Assembly (NCBI RefSeq): GCF_002914525.1
Contig: NZ_LODW01000041.1
Coordinates: 117,700-181,699 of the forward strand
Length of the DNA: 64,000 nucleotides
DNA from: Rhizobium hidalgonense
GTDB lineage: Bacteria; Pseudomonadota; Alphaproteobacteria; Rhizobiales; Rhizobiaceae
Direction: 5' to 3'
Numbering within the stretch: the first letter of the stretch is position 1; every line of letters begins with the position of its first letter. Of the stretch, positions 10,030 through 18,269 are shown in pieces. The notes below the pieces were generated by a model. That model saw nothing but the letters and a program-made list of their open reading frames with translations, made no database searches and was not told the DNA's origin. A program made the translations under genes and the position numbers.

Positions 10030-10413
10030 TCAGACGTCGTCTTCGTCGCCGGTGACGCCGATGATGTCGCTCATGTCGTCGTCGTCATCGTCTTCGTCAG
10101 GCGTGAGGAAGGTATCGTCGTCGTCATCGCCTTCGATTTCGACATCGTCATCGCCCATATCGGGGATGTCGTCGCCGGAAGCAGCTTCGTCGGCATCCTC
10201 AAGCGAAACCAGTTCGACTTCGGTGTTTTCGGTATCGACTTCCGCAACCTCGTCTTCCTCGGCAACATCAGCGATTGCCGAAGTTTCCTCGAAGAAGGAC
10301 AGGGGGTAAGACTTGCCGGTATAAGGAGAAACGATCGGATCCCGGTTCAGATCATAAAACTTCTTCCCGGTTTCCGGATCGGTACGCTTGGTTCCAAGTT
10401 CCGCTTTCGCCAC
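10030..10413 (-). CDS. FYDLN-acid family protein (TIGR02300)
   Basis: A 127-residue alphaproteobacterial protein with the conserved N-terminus AKAELGTKRTDPETGKKFYD and the FYDLN signature, then PIVSPYTGKSYP. From residue 60 onward it is extremely acidic, ending in runs such as EGDDDDDTFLTPDEDDDDDD. The start is GTG at 10413 with ACGAGG six bases upstream; the longer in-frame extension lacks conservation. Function is unknown. The repetitive GAC/GAT codons cause a TCG/TCA-rich stretch on the plus strand that can mimic a serine-rich protein. Confidence 0.88.
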   Translation of the reverse strand: MAKAELGTKRTDPETGKKFYDLNRDPIVSPYTGKSYPLSFFEETSAIADVAEEDEVAEVDTENTEVELVSLEDADEAASGDDIPDMGDDDVEIEGDDDDDTFLTPDEDDDDDDMSDIIGVTGDEDDV

Positions 10414-10740
10414 TATAAGCCTCGTGAGAATGGCCGAATGCAAGATTCGGCAAATGCCGTTCAAGCCGGCGTTCCATCGGAATTTATAAGCCGGTCCCCT
10501 TAATCGCTGTGGCTTCCCATGTCAAAGCCAAACTTTACGATCGGAGCGCCGTGTATTTCCGGCGCCGCCGGATGACCGGCCGGTGGGTTTATGATACCGA
10601 GCCGCGGCAGCCGCAGAACCGAGCGAAGACCGTCGCCGGAAAGGACGGCCTTGCGAAGCAAATGCTTCGCCTTTACAAAGGATTACGCGATGCACGGCTT
10701 CGCCGGGGGGCCTTTAAGCCCGCAGATCCAGGATGAACGC
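10414..10740. other. Spacer upstream of cmk, no supported gene
   Basis: No convincing gene. An open frame of 75 codons (10509-10736) has arginine-rich low-complexity content and no family resemblance. aroA, which often precedes cmk and rpsA in related bacteria, is not here. Confidence 0.5.
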
Positions 10741-11388
10741 ATGACCACCAAGACATTCACCATCGCCATCGATGGCCCGGCTGCTGCCGGCAAGGGCACG
10801 CTTTCCCGCCGCATCGCCGAGCAATACGGCTTCCATCATCTTGACACCGGCCTGACGTACCGCGCCACCGCCAAGGCGCTGCTCGACGCCGGCCTGCCGC
10901 TGAACGACGAGGTGGTGGCCGAAAAGATCGCGCGGGAGGTTGAACTCGCCGGATTGGATCGCGATATACTTTCCAAGCATGAGATCGGCGAAGCCGCTTC
11001 GAAAATAGCGGTCATGCCGACGGTGCGCCGGGCGCTGGTCGAGGCGCAGCGCAGATTCGCGGCAAAGACGCCGGGAACGGTACTCGACGGGCGCGATATC
11101 GGCACGGTCGTCTGCCCGGATGCGCCGGTCAAACTCTATGTGACGGCGTCGGCAGAGGTGCGCGCAAGACGGCGTTACGACGAGATCCTCGGCAAGGAGG
11201 CGACGGCGGATTTCGATGCGATTTTCGAAGACGTCAAGCGGCGTGACGAACGCGACATGGGACGGGCCGACAGCCCTTTGAAACCAGCTGATGATGCGCA
11301 CTTGCTAGATACGTCGGAAATGAGTATAGAAGCCGCGTTTCAAGCCGCACAATCGATCATCGATGCGGCCTTGAGCCGAAATGCCTAA
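10741..11388 (+). CDS. cmk: Cytidylate kinase
   Basis: Phosphorylates CMP and dCMP in pyrimidine nucleotide salvage and synthesis. The 215-residue protein has the P-loop [17 protein letters not shown] near residues 9-25, the substrate-binding [23 protein letters not shown], and the lid [14 protein letters not shown]. The ATG at 10741 directly precedes [12 protein letters not shown]; an overlapping out-of-frame ATG lies 8 bases upstream. It is followed by rpsA after a 178-base leader, the usual cmk-rpsA order. Confidence 0.95.
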   Translation: MTTKTFTIAIDGPAAAGKGTLSRRIAEQYGFHHLDTGLTYRATAKALLDAGLPLNDEVVAEKIAREVELAGLDRDILSKHEIGEAASKIAVMPTVRRALVEAQRRFAAKTPGTVLDGRDIGTVVCPDAPVKLYVTASAEVRARRRYDEILGKEATADFDAIFEDVKRRDERDMGRADSPLKPADDAHLLDTSEMSIEAAFQAAQSIIDAALSRNA

Positions 11389-11566
11389 ATTCAAGCGATT
11401 TTACATGCGCTGACGCATGGATCGCTTCTTAATACAGCAGCCTGAAATTCCGTCCAAGCGCCGGATTGCCTTCGTGAAAGAGGGCGGACTGGGTTCAGGC
11501 CCGTTCAACGCAAACCAACCGGCGCATACGTGTCCGCTTCCCTATCCAGGACACGCAGGAGATTTT
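11389..11566 (+). other. rpsA leader region
   Basis: 178 bases between cmk and rpsA. It includes a small hairpin, CATGCG and CGCATG (11404-11419), and CAGGAG seven bases before the rpsA start. S1 is known to control its own translation in other bacteria; a structured leader here would fit, but nothing stronger is visible. Confidence 0.35.
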
Positions 11567-13270
11567 ATGTCAGTAGCTACTCCCTCTCGCGAGGATTTCG
11601 CGGCCCTTCTGGAAGAGTCCTTTGCCAAGAACGATCTGGCCGAAGGCTATGTTACCAAGGGTATCGTCACGGGCATCGAAAAGGATGTCGCCGTTGTCGA
11701 CGTCGGCCTGAAGGTCGAAGGCCGCATCGCGCTCAAGGAATTCGGCGCCCGCGCCAAGGATGGCCAGCTCAAGGTTGGCGATGAAGTCGAAGTTTACGTT
11801 GAGCGTATCGAAAACGCGCTCGGCGAAGCAGTTCTGTCGCGCGAGAAGGCTCGCCGCGAAGAGAGCTGGGTCAAGCTCGAAGCCAAGTTCGAAGCCGGCG
11901 AGCGTGTCGAAGGTGTGATCTTCAACCAGGTCAAGGGCGGCTTCACGGTCGATCTCGACGGCGCGATCGCCTTCCTGCCGCGTTCGCAGGTCGATATCCG
12001 CCCGATCCGCGACGTTACCCCCCTCATGCACAACCCGCAGCCCTTCGAAATCCTCAAGATGGACAAGCGCCGCGGCAACATCGTGGTTTCGCGCCGTACG
12101 GTTCTGGAAGAATCCCGTGCCGAGCAGCGTTCTGAAATCGTTCAGAACCTCGAAGAAGGCCAGGTTGTCGACGGCGTCGTCAAGAACATCACCGATTACG
12201 GTGCGTTCGTCGACCTCGGCGGTATCGACGGTCTGCTGCACGTCACCGACATGGCATGGCGCCGTGTGAACCATCCGTCGGAAATCCTGAACATCGGCCA
12301 GCAGGTCAAGGTTCAGATCATCCGCATCAACCAGGAAACCCACCGCATCTCGCTCGGCATGAAGCAGCTCGAGAGCGATCCGTGGGATGGCATCCAGGCC
12401 AAGTATCCGGAAGGCAAGAAGATTTCCGGTACCGTCACGAACATCACCGACTACGGTGCGTTCGTCGAGCTGGAACCGGGCATCGAAGGCCTGATCCACA
12501 TCTCGGAAATGTCCTGGACCAAGAAGAACGTTCACCCCGGCAAGATCCTGTCCACGAGCCAGGAAGTCGAAGTCGTCGTTCTTGAAGTCGATCCGTCCAA
12601 GCGCCGTATCTCGCTCGGCCTTAAGCAGACGCTGGAAAACCCGTGGGCAGCATTTGCCCGCAGCCATCCGGCCGGCACTGAAGTCGAAGGCGAAGTCAAG
12701 AACAAGACCGAATTCGGCCTGTTCATCGGCCTCGATGGCGATGTCGACGGCATGGTTCACCTCTCCGACCTCGACTGGAACCGTCCGGGCGAACAGGTCA
12801 TCGAGGAGTTCAACAAGGGTGACGTCGTCAAGGCCGTCGTTCTCGACGTCGATGTCGAGAAGGAACGCATCTCGCTCGGCATCAAGCAGCTCGGCAAGGA
12901 TGCGGTCGGCGATGCTGCCGCTTCCGGCGACCTGCGCAAGAATGCAGTCGTTTCCTGCGAAGTCATCGCAGTCAACGACGGCGGTGTCGAAGTGAAGCTC
13001 GTCAACCACGAGGACATCACTTCCTTCATCCGTCGCGCCGATCTCGCCCGCGACCGCGACGAGCAGCGCCCCGAGCGCTTCTCGGTCGGCCAGGTGTTCG
13101 ACGCCCGCGTCACCAACTTCTCCAAGAAGGACCGCAAGATCATGCTGTCCATCAAGGCTCTGGAGATTGCGGAAGAGAAGGAAGCCGTTGCTCAGTTCGG
13201 TTCGTCCGACTCGGGCGCTTCGCTCGGCGACATCCTGGGCGCAGCCCTGAAGAACCGCGGCGGCGAATAA
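11567..13270 (+). CDS. rpsA: 30S ribosomal protein S1
   Basis: S1 binds mRNA on the small subunit and helps start translation. The 567-residue protein has six S1-type repeats; repeats 3-5 are strongest, with NITDYGAFVDLGGIDGLLHV, NITDYGAFVELEPGIEGLIH and NKTEFGLFIGLDGDVDGMVH. The ATG at 11567 (MSVATPSREDF) follows CAGGAG and was preferred to a frame open from 11417. A strong terminator follows the stop. Codon use is highly biased, which creates a long false open frame on the opposite strand. Confidence 0.97.
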   Translation: MSVATPSREDFAALLEESFAKNDLAEGYVTKGIVTGIEKDVAVVDVGLKVEGRIALKEFGARAKDGQLKVGDEVEVYVERIENALGEAVLSREKARREESWVKLEAKFEAGERVEGVIFNQVKGGFTVDLDGAIAFLPRSQVDIRPIRDVTPLMHNPQPFEILKMDKRRGNIVVSRRTVLEESRAEQRSEIVQNLEEGQVVDGVVKNITDYGAFVDLGGIDGLLHVTDMAWRRVNHPSEILNIGQQVKVQIIRINQETHRISLGMKQLESDPWDGIQAKYPEGKKISGTVTNITDYGAFVELEPGIEGLIHISEMSWTKKNVHPGKILSTSQEVEVVVLEVDPSKRRISLGLKQTLENPWAAFARSHPAGTEVEGEVKNKTEFGLFIGLDGDVDGMVHLSDLDWNRPGEQVIEEFNKGDVVKAVVLDVDVEKERISLGIKQLGKDAVGDAAASGDLRKNAVVSCEVIAVNDGGVEVKLVNHEDITSFIRRADLARDRDEQRPERFSVGQVFDARVTNFSKKDRKIMLSIKALEIAEEKEAVAQFGSSDSGASLGDILGAALKNRGGE

Positions 13271-13291
13271 GCTTCGCATCCGCTTTGAATT

Positions 13292-13325
13292 GAAGAACCC
13301 GCCGGAGCGATCCGGCGGGTTCTTC
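13292..13325 (+). terminator. Rho-independent terminator of rpsA
   Basis: A perfect 14-bp stem, GAAGAACCCGCCGG against CCGGCGGGTTCTTC, with a short loop and T-rich tail. Its symmetry lets it also serve the converging gene. Confidence 0.9.
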
Positions 13326-13338
13326 ATTTTCAGCTTAT

Positions 13339-14904
13339 TTATTCCCAGCCGACCATGCGCTGATAAAGCGCATAAACCGGGTCGGCGGCCGCACCCGGCT
13401 GATATGGCGTCGGCTCGGAATCGATCATTCTCGGCGTCCTGCGCTCAGGCGCCGCATTGGCTGCTTCGGCGCCGGCCGCAGCATCCCCAGCGCCGGACTG
13501 CGCATGCTGCTGATCTTGCTGCTGCTGATCCTCTTGCTGTTGATCCGGCGGCGCGCCATCGTGGTGGTGCTGATGCTGGTGGCTGGTTTCGCCCGCCGTC
13601 TCGTTCGACGGGACATCCTTGGCAAACTGATAAGGCAGCTGGGTATAGGCAAGCCCGTCCGGCATCCTTGCCGCGAGCGGTACATAGGCAGCCTCCGTCA
13701 CCTCGGAGATCGGCATCATTGGCGGCGGCGCGGCGGTTTCTTTCGGCTGGCGGGCAGCCGCAGCCGCGATGTCCGTTTCCATCGGCGATGAGCGAGGTGC
13801 AGCGGCCGGGCGCGCATCGGGTGCGGCGAACTCCGGTGGCTGCCGAGTCAAGGTTTCGGCCGCATCGCTGATGACGGCATCGTCGAGGATCGCATCGATC
13901 TCCACGGCCGCTTCGACGGGGCCATCCTCCGGCACGGTTTCGATATCCTGCTCGCGGATGATGGTGACGATCATCTCGGAGACCTCTTCGGTCATCGAAG
14001 CGACAATTCCTGTCCAGTTCCGGGGAATGACGGGATCGCCCCTTTCCGACACAGCGCGTGGCTGGATCGCCGGCGTTTCCGGCGCGTCTTCGGCGGCTGT
14101 GGCTTTGGCCGGCAGGGTCTGCGCGGCGTCGATTTCCTGCGGCGCATATTCTTCCGGGGCGACCTTGCTTGCCGTTACCGACGCGGCCTGAGCCCGGTTT
14201 TCAGATTGCGGCGTTTCCGGATCGGCAGCGTCCACGGTTTCGGCGATCGCGGCTTCCTCGGCGGTCGCCAGAGCCGCGGCCTCGATCGGCGGACTGGCCT
14301 GCGCGGACTGCTTGTCTGCCGGCGGGCGCAGGGCGGCAGACGCATGATCCTCATGCAGCTGGATCTCCGGCCGGACCTCAGCGCGCATCGGCGAAGCGTC
14401 GTTCTGGCCATAGGAGCGCACGACGGCGCGGGCGGCGAGATCGCGATCCTTGTAGCGGACGATTTCCAGATAAGCGACGATGCGGGCTGCTTCCGGGCCT
14501 GCGGGGTTCTTCAGGGCTGCGGCGATCATCCGAAGCGGCAGGCTGTGGCCTTGCTCCGTCAGTTGGCGCTCGGACTCGTCGATCCTGGCTGCCGGCAGCC
14601 GCTGGATAGCATCGGCAAGCCGGAAGGCGAAGGCAAGATTGGTCTCGTCCTCGCCGCGATCCAGCGAGATCACGGCGCCGGCGGAATTGATAGCATCCAA
14701 AAGGGCTTCGACCATGCGCTCGCGTGCGGCAAGCAGCAGGATATTGAGCTTGCCGGCAATGGCGGAATTCAGGTCAGCGGCCTCGACGGCGTTGACGGGC
14801 GCGGGGGCAATGACAGAATGGCCGAGGCCGCCGGCGACGATCGCCGCAGTCTGGCCTTGAGACGAAAAGCTTGCATTGGACGCTGCACGAACGGGAGTCA
14901 ACAT
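13339..14904 (-). CDS. Large Ala/Glu/Pro-rich hypothetical protein
   Basis: A 521-residue protein with no recognised family. Residues 1-180 look folded and helical (GGLGHSVIAPAPVNAVEAAD, RERMVEALLDAINSAGAVI, RIVAYLEIVRYKDRDLAARA). The middle is low-complexity Ala/Glu/Pro sequence. Near the C-terminus (plus-strand 13495-13600) is a His/Gln-rich tract, HQHQHHHDGAPPDQQQEDQQ, and the protein ends in DPVYALYQRMVGWE. AAAGGAG precedes the ATG at 14904. No signal peptide or membrane segment is clear. It is convergent with rpsA and shares its terminator. Confidence 0.65.
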   Translation of the reverse strand: MLTPVRAASNASFSSQGQTAAIVAGGLGHSVIAPAPVNAVEAADLNSAIAGKLNILLLAARERMVEALLDAINSAGAVISLDRGEDETNLAFAFRLADAIQRLPAARIDESERQLTEQGHSLPLRMIAAALKNPAGPEAARIVAYLEIVRYKDRDLAARAVVRSYGQNDASPMRAEVRPEIQLHEDHASAALRPPADKQSAQASPPIEAAALATAEEAAIAETVDAADPETPQSENRAQAASVTASKVAPEEYAPQEIDAAQTLPAKATAAEDAPETPAIQPRAVSERGDPVIPRNWTGIVASMTEEVSEMIVTIIREQDIETVPEDGPVEAAVEIDAILDDAVISDAAETLTRQPPEFAAPDARPAAAPRSSPMETDIAAAAARQPKETAAPPPMMPISEVTEAAYVPLAARMPDGLAYTQLPYQFAKDVPSNETAGETSHQHQHHHDGAPPDQQQEDQQQQDQQHAQSGAGDAAAGAEAANAAPERRTPRMIDSEPTPYQPGAAADPVYALYQRMVGWE

Positions 14905-15134
14905 GGCATGCTCCTTTCGTAAAGTGACGATGAAAGCAGGCTCTATTAAAGGACCGCGCTCATCCGGCCCCCTCGCATCCCAGCAGATCCTCCTGTCCGC
15001 ATGACGCAATACCGGCGTCATCGAAATGCATAAATATTAATGGGAATTTTAGGAAAGAGGCGTTAACGAATCGCTAACGGCCGCGACCAAGCCTGTCCAC
15101 GGCCGTTGTTCCCCGCAAGTCGCGGGCGATTTCC

Positions 15135-15761
15135 TCAGCTATGGGCGAAAATATCGGCCTCTTCCCAGCCGAGCAGGTCGAGTTTGGCGCGGGTCGGCAG
15201 GAATGCGAAGCAGGCCGTCGCATGGTCGAAGCGGCCGTCGCGAAGCAGGCGTTCCGTCAGCTTGTCGCGCAGCGCATGCAGATAAAGCACATCGGAAGCG
15301 GCATATTCGAGCTGGGCCGGAGACAGCGTTTCGGCCGCCCAATCGGAAGATTGCTGCGCCTTGGAGATATCAACGTCGAGCATCTCCTTGAGATTGTCCT
15401 TGAGCCCGTGGCGATCCGTATAGGTGCGGATCAGGCGCGAGGCGATCTTGGTGCAGAAGACCGGGTTGGTCGTGACGCCGAAGGTGTGAAAGAGCACGGC
15501 AATATCGAAGCGACCATAATGGAAGATTTTCTGATGGGTGGGATCTTCGAGCAGAGCAACCAGATTGGGGGCCTCTTTCTGGCCGGCGGCGATGCGGATG
15601 ATGTCGGCGGTGCCGTCACCAGGTGAAAGCTGGACGAGGCAGAGCCGATCCCGGCGCGGCACCAGGCCGAGCGTTTCGGTGTCGATGGCGACCGCGCCAG
15701 TGTAGCGCGCGGCATCGGCTGCGGAAATATCGCCTTCGTGATAACGTATGGTGGCAGCCAT
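15135..15761 (-). CDS. rnd: Ribonuclease D-like 3'-5' exonuclease
   Basis: A 208-residue DEDD-family exonuclease, the short rhizobial form with the catalytic domain but without the HRDC domains of E. coli RNase D (about 375 residues). The acidic residues are visible in VAIDTETLGL (Asp/Glu), HYGRFDIAVL (Asp), and YAASDVLYLHALRDKL (Tyr and Asp, DEDDy type). It probably trims tRNA or other RNA 3' ends. The ATG at 15761 (MAATIRYHEGD) was chosen; upstream in-frame sequence crosses a repeat element. Confidence 0.88.
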   Translation of the reverse strand: MAATIRYHEGDISAADAARYTGAVAIDTETLGLVPRRDRLCLVQLSPGDGTADIIRIAAGQKEAPNLVALLEDPTHQKIFHYGRFDIAVLFHTFGVTTNPVFCTKIASRLIRTYTDRHGLKDNLKEMLDVDISKAQQSSDWAAETLSPAQLEYAASDVLYLHALRDKLTERLLRDGRFDHATACFAFLPTRAKLDLLGWEEADIFAHS

Positions 15762-15838
15762 CGGATTGTCTTTCGTTCGGATACTGTCCACTTGCGCTAT
15801 AGCGCAAAGGCGCAAAGCGCGAAACCGCTTCCTGCTGC

Positions 15839-15932
15839 TAGAGCGCCTTGCGTCCTCTCGGACGCACAAAGGACGCTCTACCTCTTTTAATCTCCGTATC
15901 GTGCTTTCGGAAAATCGATTCCGATTTTCGGG
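15839..15932. repeat. Small intergenic palindromic repeat (TAGAGCG type)
   Basis: A palindrome from TAGAGCGCCTTGCGTCC to GGACGCACAAAGGACGCTCTA (15839-15880) is followed by CGGAAAATCGATTCCGATTTTC, a second palindrome. The first part has a close copy at 26871-26913. It lies between rnd and the MerR-XRE-cupin gene and matches the style of mosaic elements scattered in Rhizobium genomes. Confidence 0.75.
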
Positions 15933-15945
15933 CCGATGCGGGCCG

Positions 15946-16758
15946 TCAGAATGTCGGCGGCGTGTTAATCCACAAAAGCATGGTTTCGCCATCGTGACGG
16001 TTGCGCCAGGAATGATAACGGCGGCTTTCGAAATAGAGTGAATCGCCTGGGCCGAGATCGAAGAACTGATCGCTGTCGAGCACCAGTTCGAGCCGGCCGG
16101 AGAGGACATGCATGAATTCCTCGCCCTCGTGGCGATAGGCGCCCTCACTGGCTGCACCCGGCGCCAGCACGAAACGATGGCAGTCCATCATTCTGCGGCC
16201 TTCAGCGAGAAGCTGCACCGTCACCCCCGGCGTCGTTTCCGGCCAGCTGCGCCACTCGCCGGCGCGCACCAGCGCCGGCACCTCATCGCTTTCATCGCCG
16301 GAAAGGCGGGAGACGGTGGTGCCGTAATATTCGGCGAGGTCGTGCAGCGTCTTGAAGCTGACGCCCTGCGAGGTGCGCTCCAGCGTCGACAGCGTCGAAG
16401 CGGTGATGCCAATATCGCCGGCCACCTGATCGAGCGTCTTGCCGCTCGCATGGCGCAGGCTGCGCAGCTTGCGGCCGAGGCCGGTGCCCTGGCCTGCCTC
16501 GGCGCCGTCGGCGGAAGGCTCCTCGCCCTCCAGCGCTTCGCGGATGGCCGCCGGATTGAGGCCGCGCTCTACCCGATACCAGGAAATGCGCTTCAGGCGC
16601 GCCACATCATCGGCGCTATATTGCCGGTGACCGGTTTGCGAACGGCCGGGAACGAGCAGACCCTGGCTTTCCCAGAGCCGCAGCGTCGAGGCCGAAACAC
16701 CCGCCAGCCGTGCGGCCTCCGCCACCTTGTAGCGTACCGGCCCGTTCTCGTCGTTCAT
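15946..16758 (-). CDS. MerR-XRE-cupin transcriptional regulator
   Basis: A 270-residue regulator with three domains. Residues 8-75 are a MerR-type winged helix (RYKVAEAARLAGVSASTLRL). Residues 94-152 are a second helix-turn-helix of XRE type (KTLDQVAGDIGITASTLSTL). Residues 165-268 are a cupin (RHEGEEFMHVLSGRLELVL and GPGDSLYFESRRYHSW). XRE-cupin proteins such as PuuR control putrescine and GABA genes, so divergence from gabT-gabD makes it their likely regulator. The ATG at 16758 was chosen at the start of the MerR domain; a longer frame to 16821 has no good ribosome site. Confidence 0.85.
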   Translation of the reverse strand: MNDENGPVRYKVAEAARLAGVSASTLRLWESQGLLVPGRSQTGHRQYSADDVARLKRISWYRVERGLNPAAIREALEGEEPSADGAEAGQGTGLGRKLRSLRHASGKTLDQVAGDIGITASTLSTLERTSQGVSFKTLHDLAEYYGTTVSRLSGDESDEVPALVRAGEWRSWPETTPGVTVQLLAEGRRMMDCHRFVLAPGAASEGAYRHEGEEFMHVLSGRLELVLDSDQFFDLGPGDSLYFESRRYHSWRNRHDGETMLLWINTPPTF

Positions 16759-16871
16759 CCGAAGATATCCCCGATTCCAATTGCCGCGAGCATTTATCAA
16801 AACGCGTGATGTCTGAAGCAAAAAATCCCGCTTGTTTTCTTGCAGGAAAAATGTAGGAGTTTTGTAAATGC

Positions 16872-16890
16872 CTTGCAGAATTTATGCAAG
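16872..16890. promoter_or_regulatory. Candidate operator upstream of gabT
   Basis: The inverted repeat CTTGCA-7-TGCAAG lies 35 bases before gabT, and another CTTGCAGG copy of the half site lies near 16839. The divergent MerR-XRE-cupin protein is the likely binder. Confidence 0.45.
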
Positions 16891-16924
16891 ATAATTCTAA
16901 ACCCTTCAACGCAGGAGCGGATCG

Positions 16925-18205
16925 ATGACCATGACAAGCCTTACAGACCGGAAGAACGCCGCTATTTCACGCGGCGTCGGCATGACGACCCAGATTTATG
17001 CCGATCGCGCAGAGAATGCGGAGATTTGGGACAAGGAAGGCCGCCGTTACATCGATTTCGCCGCCGGCATCGCCGTTCTCAACACCGGCCACCGCCATCC
17101 CCGGGTGATCGCCGCGGTCAAGGATCAACTCGACCGCTTCACCCACACCTGCCACCAGGTGGTCCCCTATGAGAACTATGTCAGTCTTGCCGAACGACTG
17201 AACGCGCTGCTGCCGGGTGACTTCGAGAAGAAGACGATCTTCGTAACGACAGGCGCCGAAGCGGTCGAGAACGCCGTCAAGATCGCGCGGGCCGCAACCG
17301 GCCGCTCGGCCGTCATCGCCTTTGGCGGCGGTTTCCATGGCCGTACCTTCATGGGCATGGCGCTAACCGGCAAGGTCGTCCCCTACAAGGTCGGCTTCGG
17401 CGCGATGCCGGGCGATGTTTTCCATGTCCCTTTCCCGATCGAGTTGCACGGCATCACCGCCGATCAGTCGCTTGCAGCGCTGAAGAAGCTCTTTGCCGCC
17501 GATGTCGATCCGCAGCGGGTCGCGGCGATCATCATCGAGCCGGTGCAGGGCGAAGGCGGCTTCTACCAGGCGCCTGCCGCCTTCATGAAGGCGCTACGCG
17601 AACTCTGCGACCAGCACGGTATCCTGCTGATCGCCGACGAGGTGCAGACCGGGTTTGCCCGCACCGGCAAGATGTTCGCGATGGATCATCACGAGGTGGC
17701 GGCCGACCTGACGACGATGGCCAAGAGCCTTGCCGGCGGCTTTCCGCTCGCCGCCGTCACCGGCCGCGCCGACATCATGGACGCACCGGGACCGGGCGGG
17801 CTCGGCGGCACCTATGGCGGCAATCCGCTCGGGATCGCGGCCGCCCACGCCGTCCTCGACGTCATCGCCGATGAGGATCTCTGCAACCGCGCCAACCAGC
17901 TCGGCGGGCGGCTGAAGCAGCGGCTGGAATCGTTGCGCGAGGCGGTGCCGGAAATCGTCGATATCCGCGGACCGGGCTTCATGAACGCCGTCGAATTCAA
18001 CGACCGGAAGACGGGATTGCCGAGTGCCGACTTCGCCAACCGGGTGCGGCTGATCGCGCTCGACAAGGGCCTGATCCTGCTCACCTGCGGTGTCCACGGC
18101 AACGTCATCCGTTTCCTCGCGCCGATCACGATCCAGGACGAGGTGCTCGGCGAAGCGCTCGATATCCTCGAGGCCTCGATGCAGGAGGCGAGCGCGTCCA
18201 AGTGA
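16925..18205 (+). CDS. gabT: 4-aminobutyrate aminotransferase
   Basis: Transfers the amino group of GABA to 2-oxoglutarate, giving succinic semialdehyde. The 426-residue class III PLP enzyme has VTTGAEAVENAVKIARAATG, GGFHGRTFMGMALTG, the Asp in IADEVQTGFARTG and the PLP lysine Lys267 in MAKSLAGGFPL. The ATG at 16925 was used; a second ATG two codons later is also possible. gabD follows 64 bases downstream, so the two GABA steps are encoded together. Confidence 0.94.
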   Translation: MTMTSLTDRKNAAISRGVGMTTQIYADRAENAEIWDKEGRRYIDFAAGIAVLNTGHRHPRVIAAVKDQLDRFTHTCHQVVPYENYVSLAERLNALLPGDFEKKTIFVTTGAEAVENAVKIARAATGRSAVIAFGGGFHGRTFMGMALTGKVVPYKVGFGAMPGDVFHVPFPIELHGITADQSLAALKKLFAADVDPQRVAAIIIEPVQGEGGFYQAPAAFMKALRELCDQHGILLIADEVQTGFARTGKMFAMDHHEVAADLTTMAKSLAGGFPLAAVTGRADIMDAPGPGGLGGTYGGNPLGIAAAHAVLDVIADEDLCNRANQLGGRLKQRLESLREAVPEIVDIRGPGFMNAVEFNDRKTGLPSADFANRVRLIALDKGLILLTCGVHGNVIRFLAPITIQDEVLGEALDILEASMQEASASK

Positions 18206-18226
18206 CCGCATCGAAACCGCATTCCA

Positions 18227-18248
18227 CGGCTGCCGGCACCGGCAGCCG
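18227..18248 (+). other. Hairpin in the gabT-gabD spacer
   Basis: A perfect 10-bp GC stem, CGGCTGCCGG and CCGGCAGCCG, with a 2-base centre and no T run. It could stabilise or process the mRNA rather than end it. Confidence 0.5.
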
Positions 18249-18269
18249 CATTCCCAATGAGGATATGAC

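Noticed and set aside
10021..10500. Serine-rich plus-strand frames over the FYDLN-acid gene
   Set aside because: They are the complement of aspartate codons in the true minus-strand gene.
10509..10736. 75-codon frame before cmk
   Set aside because: Arg-rich low-complexity sequence ending against the cmk start; no sign of aroA.
11570..13327. 585-codon open frame antisense to rpsA
   Set aside because: The strong codon bias of rpsA leaves the opposite frame open; it has no ribosome site or family resemblance.
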